Below are positions 59,727 through 64,000 of a stretch of DNA of 64,000 nucleotides, piece by piece (position 1 is the first letter of the stretch; each line of letters starts with the position of its first letter). Origin of the DNA: Gnomoniopsis sp. IMI 355080 (taxonomy: Eukaryota; Ascomycota; Sordariomycetes; Diaporthales; Gnomoniaceae); assembly GCA_027946555.1 (NCBI GenBank), contig JAPEVC010000091.1, positions 1 through 64,000 on the forward strand, written 5' to 3'. The position numbers were made by a program, and so were the translations under genes. The notes beneath the pieces were generated by a model, which worked only from the letters and a program-made list of their open reading frames with translations, was not told where the DNA came from and ran no database searches.

Positions 59727-60119
59727 TCGCATTTCGAGGCCGGTCGGCGCCACAACGATGGTTGCGATTGATAGGAAGGGCTGTGGAGTGAGGGCGGGTA
59801 TAGCGAATATGTAGGCGAGGACCGCAGAGGTGGACGAAGGGACATGGGAGACTCCTTGTATGCTCAACATCGGGTTACATAAAGTCGAGGACGGCGTACG
59901 GAATACTGGACAGGGTCACAGTACACGATCTTCTCAGCATTGAGCGCACTTTTATTCGAACAGAATCAGGGCGCGATTAGGGAAAAGTTAAGGGAATAAA
60001 GCAATGGGTATTTCCCATCCTTGGGTGACCGTAAAACCATTTTCGAACCCCCAGACACCCGTAAAATGCAACGAAGCTACACGAAGACGGGATACAGAAT
60101 ACGATTGTACTAAGGATGC
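59727..60119. other. Convergent 3' intergenic stretch
   Basis: About 390 bases between the RAMP4 stop and the stop of the lysine-rich gene, which lies on the opposite strand. No gene seen. Confidence 0.45.
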
Positions 60120-61444
60120 TCATGCCCCAAGCCCTTTGCGCTGACCACCCATGTCGAATTTCATCTTGCGACCTGCTTCAAATTGCTGCTCCAACTCCTT
60201 GGACGCCTTGTTGATGTCGAGGTGTGGGCGGGATGCCACACCAGAGCTCTTGGTCGCTGCTGATGCTGCTGCTGCGCCAGCCTTCTTCCCACCGAGAAGG
60301 CGGAGGAACTTGGCCTGTCGACTCTCTCCACCTTCCAGTTCCTTCACGTTCCACTGCTCGACTTCGGCTGCAGTTGCGACAGCCTTCTCTGGGGCCGGAG
60401 ACACAGGCGCCTCAGCCTTCTTCTCTTTCTTAACCTTGTCCTTTTTCGACTTCTTGGATGGCGCTGCCTCCTCAGCTTCAGGATCGACGATGGCCTCGGG
60501 CTCTTGCTTGCGCTTCTTGTCTTTCTTGGATGACTTGTGAGCCTTGTCGGTCTTTGGGGATGGCTCAACGTCTATTTCGGCGTCGCGTTTTCGTTTCTTG
60601 TCCTTCTTTGACTTTCTGGGAACCTCATCGGTTTTAGGTTCAGCAGCGGCCTCGCAGTCTTGCTCGCGCTTCCGCTCCTTCTTAGACTTTTTCTCAGCTT
60701 TGGGTACTGTCTCATTGTCCCGAGCCCTGTCCTCGCCCTCGGCATCTGTCTTAGTCTTCTTGCCCTTCCCCTTCTTGGAAGCCTTCTCTATCTCGGTCGC
60801 CGCCGTTTCATCCTCGATGTCAACCTGGGTCTCGTCGTCATTTTTCGACATCTTCTTTTTTTGCTTTTTGGAGGATCTGGCCTCCGAAATAGGCTCATCA
60901 AGTGCCTTCTGCTTGGTCTTTGCAGCCTTCTTCGTAACCTTGTCCTTCTTTTTCGGGGGTTCGGTAGAAAGAGCGGCCTCCTTGCTGCTCTGAGACTTCT
61001 TCGACTTCTTTTTAGGGGGTTCCTCCATAATCTCCTCGTCGCTATCGTCGTTCGAGGATTCGGAGTCGTCGCTCGAGCTTGAATTGGAGTCGGTGTTGGA
61101 GTTTTTGCCTTCCCGCACAAGCTGCTGTGTAGCCTGCCGTTCTTCGTTTTCGATGCGCATGCGCTTCTTTTCGTTCTTCTTGGCATCCTTGACATTGGCT
61201 TCGCGGACTTGTTTGGATTCGGCCTTCTCGTGACGCTGAGCCTTGCGCAGAGCTTTGCGCTCTTTGCGCTGCTCTTCCTCGTGCATGGCTACCTCATCTG
61301 TGACACTCTTTTGTCAGTTCATGGGTCGCGGCGGGCGAAGCGAGGCCTGCTGCACAGGAGGGCTCTGGAAAACTTGAAGATTCGAAGTACGGAGGTCATT
61401 GACATACCCTTAGGCACAGCCATCATCTTTGAGCTTTTTGCCAT
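60120..61444 (-). CDS. Lysine-rich nuclear/nucleolar protein with SMAP-like C-terminus
   Basis: Two exons, 61444-61408 and 61297-60120, joined over a 110-nt intron (GTATGT donor, CTGAC branch, CACAG acceptor); 404 residues. The N-terminus after splicing is MAKSSKMMAVPKDEVAMHEE followed by charged helix. The middle is a long low-complexity alternation of Lys-rich blocks (PKKKSKK, KKDKKRKR) and acidic Ser/Asp blocks, as in nucleolar proteins. The last 80 residues look conserved, with EQWNVKELEGGESRQAKFLR, LLGGKKAG and finally LDINKASKELEQQFEAGRKM ending in GLGA, resembling the small acidic protein (SMAP) domain. The first exon is short and could be preceded by another. The function is not known. 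Confidence 0.75.
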
Positions 61445-62370
61445 CCTGATTGTGAAAATGCGCTGGGGTGAGGCTGTGAATATCAACTTGGAGAATTTCG
61501 CCTCATCGAAGTCCCAACTTTTTGGAGTGGAGAGAGATCTGCAAAGGCGCACTGGATCTGCAAACTGGCAGGGGTCCTGCTGAGGCTAGGCCTGGACTGG
61601 CGGGCATTGCCGAGCTACCGACTTCAGGGATTATCGTTCAGTGGAAGCTGGAAATCTGGATGAATACTGGGATTACCTGTCTCTCCTATGGAATACATGT
61701 AAGCTCTTGTACACAACATTGTTGAGGGAGCCACAAACAGCTATATATATACGTAGGATCACATGCCTTCACCATGCCAGACCGTCGTGTCGTACCGTCG
61801 AAGAGAGTAGGTCTCAAGGTGTTGAAATTTTGAACAAGCTTCTAATTCTGCGTGATGTGTAGAGTCCGTTCTCTCTTGTGAAATAATTGGAGATCTATCA
61901 GGTTCGACCTCATGTGCGACTACAACCGCCAAAGTTTACTTTCGCTTGTCTCCCCCGTGACTCTTGCATCAGCAATCAAAGCGACAGGTCGCGAGGCCCC
62001 TGCGTAACTTGAGAGTGAGACGAGAAATGTATGGATCCTTCGAAAATGCCATGAAGATCGCCAAACGCCCCCAGTACATGAACTTTTTTAAGAACAAAAA
62101 TTCACCATCTCCCAGAACTCCAAGACTGACCACTTTTGAAAGAAAATTTATCCACTTTATGTATACCGACCTGGTGTTTTGTCCGTTCGTCCCTTGATAC
62201 CTGAATCTCCTTTTTCCCAGGCGACAAGAACGGCCGCTGCACCCTTGGAGGTCTTAGAATATCATTAACGTCTGTGAAGCGTCAGTCTTGTATATCACTT
62301 GCGGTTGTGTAATCAAGAATTTACTCACATCATCATTACGCCGCTCCCTTGCCTTTCTCACCCTCTTCTT
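61445..62370. other. Intergenic stretch
   Basis: About 930 bases between the lysine-rich gene and the bZIP-like gene, both on the minus strand. Short frames only; no domain or RNA gene seen. Confidence 0.4.
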
Positions 62371-63309
62371 CTATCTCCTCGTCCCCGACTCCGTCTGGCT
62401 GCCGCCGTCCCCTGAATACGCGTCATAAGAAAAATACGACGGCGAAGAGCTCGAGACCGAGTTGGTGAAATACCTGTCGTCCCCCATCTCGTAGCCCCCA
62501 TAGCCCATATCCACGCCGCCGCCAAACGATAGTTGGGGGTCGTAGTACTGCCCCTGCGAGTCGCCGAGGCGGCTCCCCTGCTGACTGGCGCTCTCGTGGC
62601 CGCGCTGTACTATGTGCGGGATGCTGAGCCCGCCCCATGGGAGGCCTGAGAGTTGGTCCTCATAGGTTAGGTCGGAGCCGAGCGGGATAGTGTAGGACGC
62701 CCCGGCCATTTCTTGGTCGCGCGCTTCGCGTTCCTGGAGCTCCTTTTGCTCGCGGGCTTTCTCGCCTGTTTGGAATGATTAATTTCATGAACGTACTGGA
62801 GAGGGGAAAGGTGAGCGCATAAAGGCGCGGTGATAAAATGGTTACTTGGACAAAATGGGGAATAGCTGGATGGGTAGGTGTAGGGAGATGGGTATATACT
62901 CACGAAACTTCCTCTGCGCAATGCGGTTTTGTATACGCCTTCTCTCTTCGGGCTCTGTCACGTCACTCCAATCGTCGCTCTTAGAGTGGTGTTTTGAAGA
63001 AGAACTTGAGCTGTGATGTTTCTTGGAGCTGGATGAGGAAGAATGATGTTTTGATGATGATCCGGAGGGCATTTTGCCGGGGGTCTCTCTTTCGGTGTCT
63101 GAACTTTCACTTGAGCTGCCGGATTCTGTCGATCTCTCAGGGTCCTGCTTGGGAACTACCTCTTCTTGCTGTGGTTCTGAAGGGAACGATTCCTGGCGAG
63201 GGGTAGCTTGCTCCTCAGGCTGCTCCCCTACGTCTTCGAAAAGAGCTGTGGTTGTGATGGAAAGGTTCGCGATAGACGAGGTTATGCCCAAGGTGTCTGA
63301 TGAGGACAT
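62371..63309 (-). CDS. bZIP-type basic-region regulator
   Basis: Two exons, 63309-62904 and 62765-62371, with a 138-nt intron; 266 residues. The first 105 residues are Ser/Glu-rich and disordered, with runs of Ser-His-Lys. A fungal bZIP basic region follows, EERRRIQNRIAQRKFREK (about residues 121-138), with the N-x-x-A-Q-x-x-[FY]-R DNA-contact pattern; the intron falls inside it. After the basic region the helix continues (REQKELQEREARDQEMAG) but lacks a clear leucine heptad. The C-terminal half is rich in Gly, Ser and Tyr and could be an activation region. A nuclear transcription factor is likely; its targets are unknown. Confidence 0.8.
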
Positions 63310-64000
63310 ATGGTAATGAAGAACGGGAAATGGGGAATATTCACGCCCAGAGTGTGCTTTCAACGTGTCTAACAACAACTTGGATTGTGTTTGGGGGTGG
63401 ATCAATGTTCGACGGGCCGCTCTGATATTGCTCGGTGCGTGGTGATATCTTCACGAGTATGTCGGACTAGTCAGGGATACTAGACTGTGCTTTGTCAACA
63501 ACGATGTGTTGGCCTAGGCAGGTGTGGACTGGATATTCAGGTGGCAACTTCTGAACATTTATATGGGCTATGTCCACCACGAAAGCAGCCTGACTAGGAT
63601 GTCACCCTGAACGTGTAAGTCGTAACGTATGCCATAAGGCAGACGCGTGGGTAGAGCGGGGTGGGAAAGGAAGGCGGAATAGGTTCGGGTCCATGCCCAA
63701 GCAAGAGTAAGAATACTCCGACGAGACATGATGACTACCAGCCGCGACAGCTGGTGACGCATGGGGGGAGTGACCACGGGTTGCAAGCCATGCCTAGTAT
63801 AGACGTAAAACATATGTGGAAGGGTGAATACGTTCAAAGGAACCGCATACGAGTACTGAACGGGCGGGTACACTGATAGCCGCATGGGGGGGATGGTCAT
63901 GGCAACCAAGCAAGATGAGCAAGAAGATGGTGTGTACCGGGTCCATCCACATTGTGGGGACGTCTAACGGCTGTCATGTAGATACCTTAGGCAGGCAGCG
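63310..64000. other. Window end, bZIP upstream region
   Basis: About 690 bases with the promoter of the bZIP-like gene. A 113-codon frame on the minus strand (63568-63909) has no recognisable character. No gene is supported before the window ends. Confidence 0.4.

Noticed and set aside
60151..61082. Two plus-strand open frames with long hydrophobic runs (Phe/Leu-rich)
   Set aside because: They are the reverse complement of Lys/Glu-rich codons of the nucleolar-type gene and not real membrane proteins.

Overview
The window is eukaryotic nuclear DNA from a filamentous ascomycete (Pezizomycotina). Genes carry short GT-AG introns, mostly 50-140 nt and often with a CTAAC or CTGAC-type branch site. 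The gene set includes a secreted AA9 cellulose monooxygenase with a fungal CBM1 domain, a fungal H+-ATPase, ERG24, UGO1 and a very large fungal DUF3638-type protein. I cannot fix the class from sequence alone; Sordariomycetes or Dothideomycetes are both possible. All gene models below were assembled by hand from reading frames and splice sites, and each multi-exon model was checked for frame closure.

Left part (1-26 kb): RRP15 (ribosome biogenesis), a mitochondrial [2Fe-2S] ferredoxin, a UGO1-like carrier protein, a secreted AA9 enzyme, an eight-exon P-type proton pump and an acidic-tailed unknown protein. A gene-poor tract of about 7 kb follows (roughly 15-21.8 kb), containing CCTAGG-centred palindromes and one weak small gene model at its left edge. 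Then come a BTB/POZ protein and the sterol C-14 reductase ERG24.

Middle (26.9-36.7 kb): one gene spans nearly 10 kb and encodes a protein of roughly 3,170 residues. It belongs to the fungal DUF6606/DUF3638/DUF3645 family, often labelled ubiquitinyl hydrolase, but it carries GEGKSS and DEAH motifs like a superfamily-2 ATPase. Four introns are clear. The frame is also broken at three places; at least two look like single-base length differences in A runs, either assembly errors or real mutations.

Right part (38-64 kb): a small secreted cysteine-containing protein, aprataxin (HNT3), an AT-hook protein, then a run of metabolic genes: MFS transporter, LigB/DOPA-type extradiol dioxygenase, an aldehyde-dehydrogenase-like pseudoenzyme, a CocE/NonD hydrolase and fumarylacetoacetase. 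Together these could form an aromatic-compound degradation neighbourhood, which is inference. The window ends with housekeeping genes: translocon-associated protein alpha, ribosomal protein eS28, a small mitochondrial membrane protein, RAMP4/Ysy6, a nucleolar-type lysine-rich protein and a bZIP-like regulator. I saw no transposon, tRNA, rRNA or CRISPR array.
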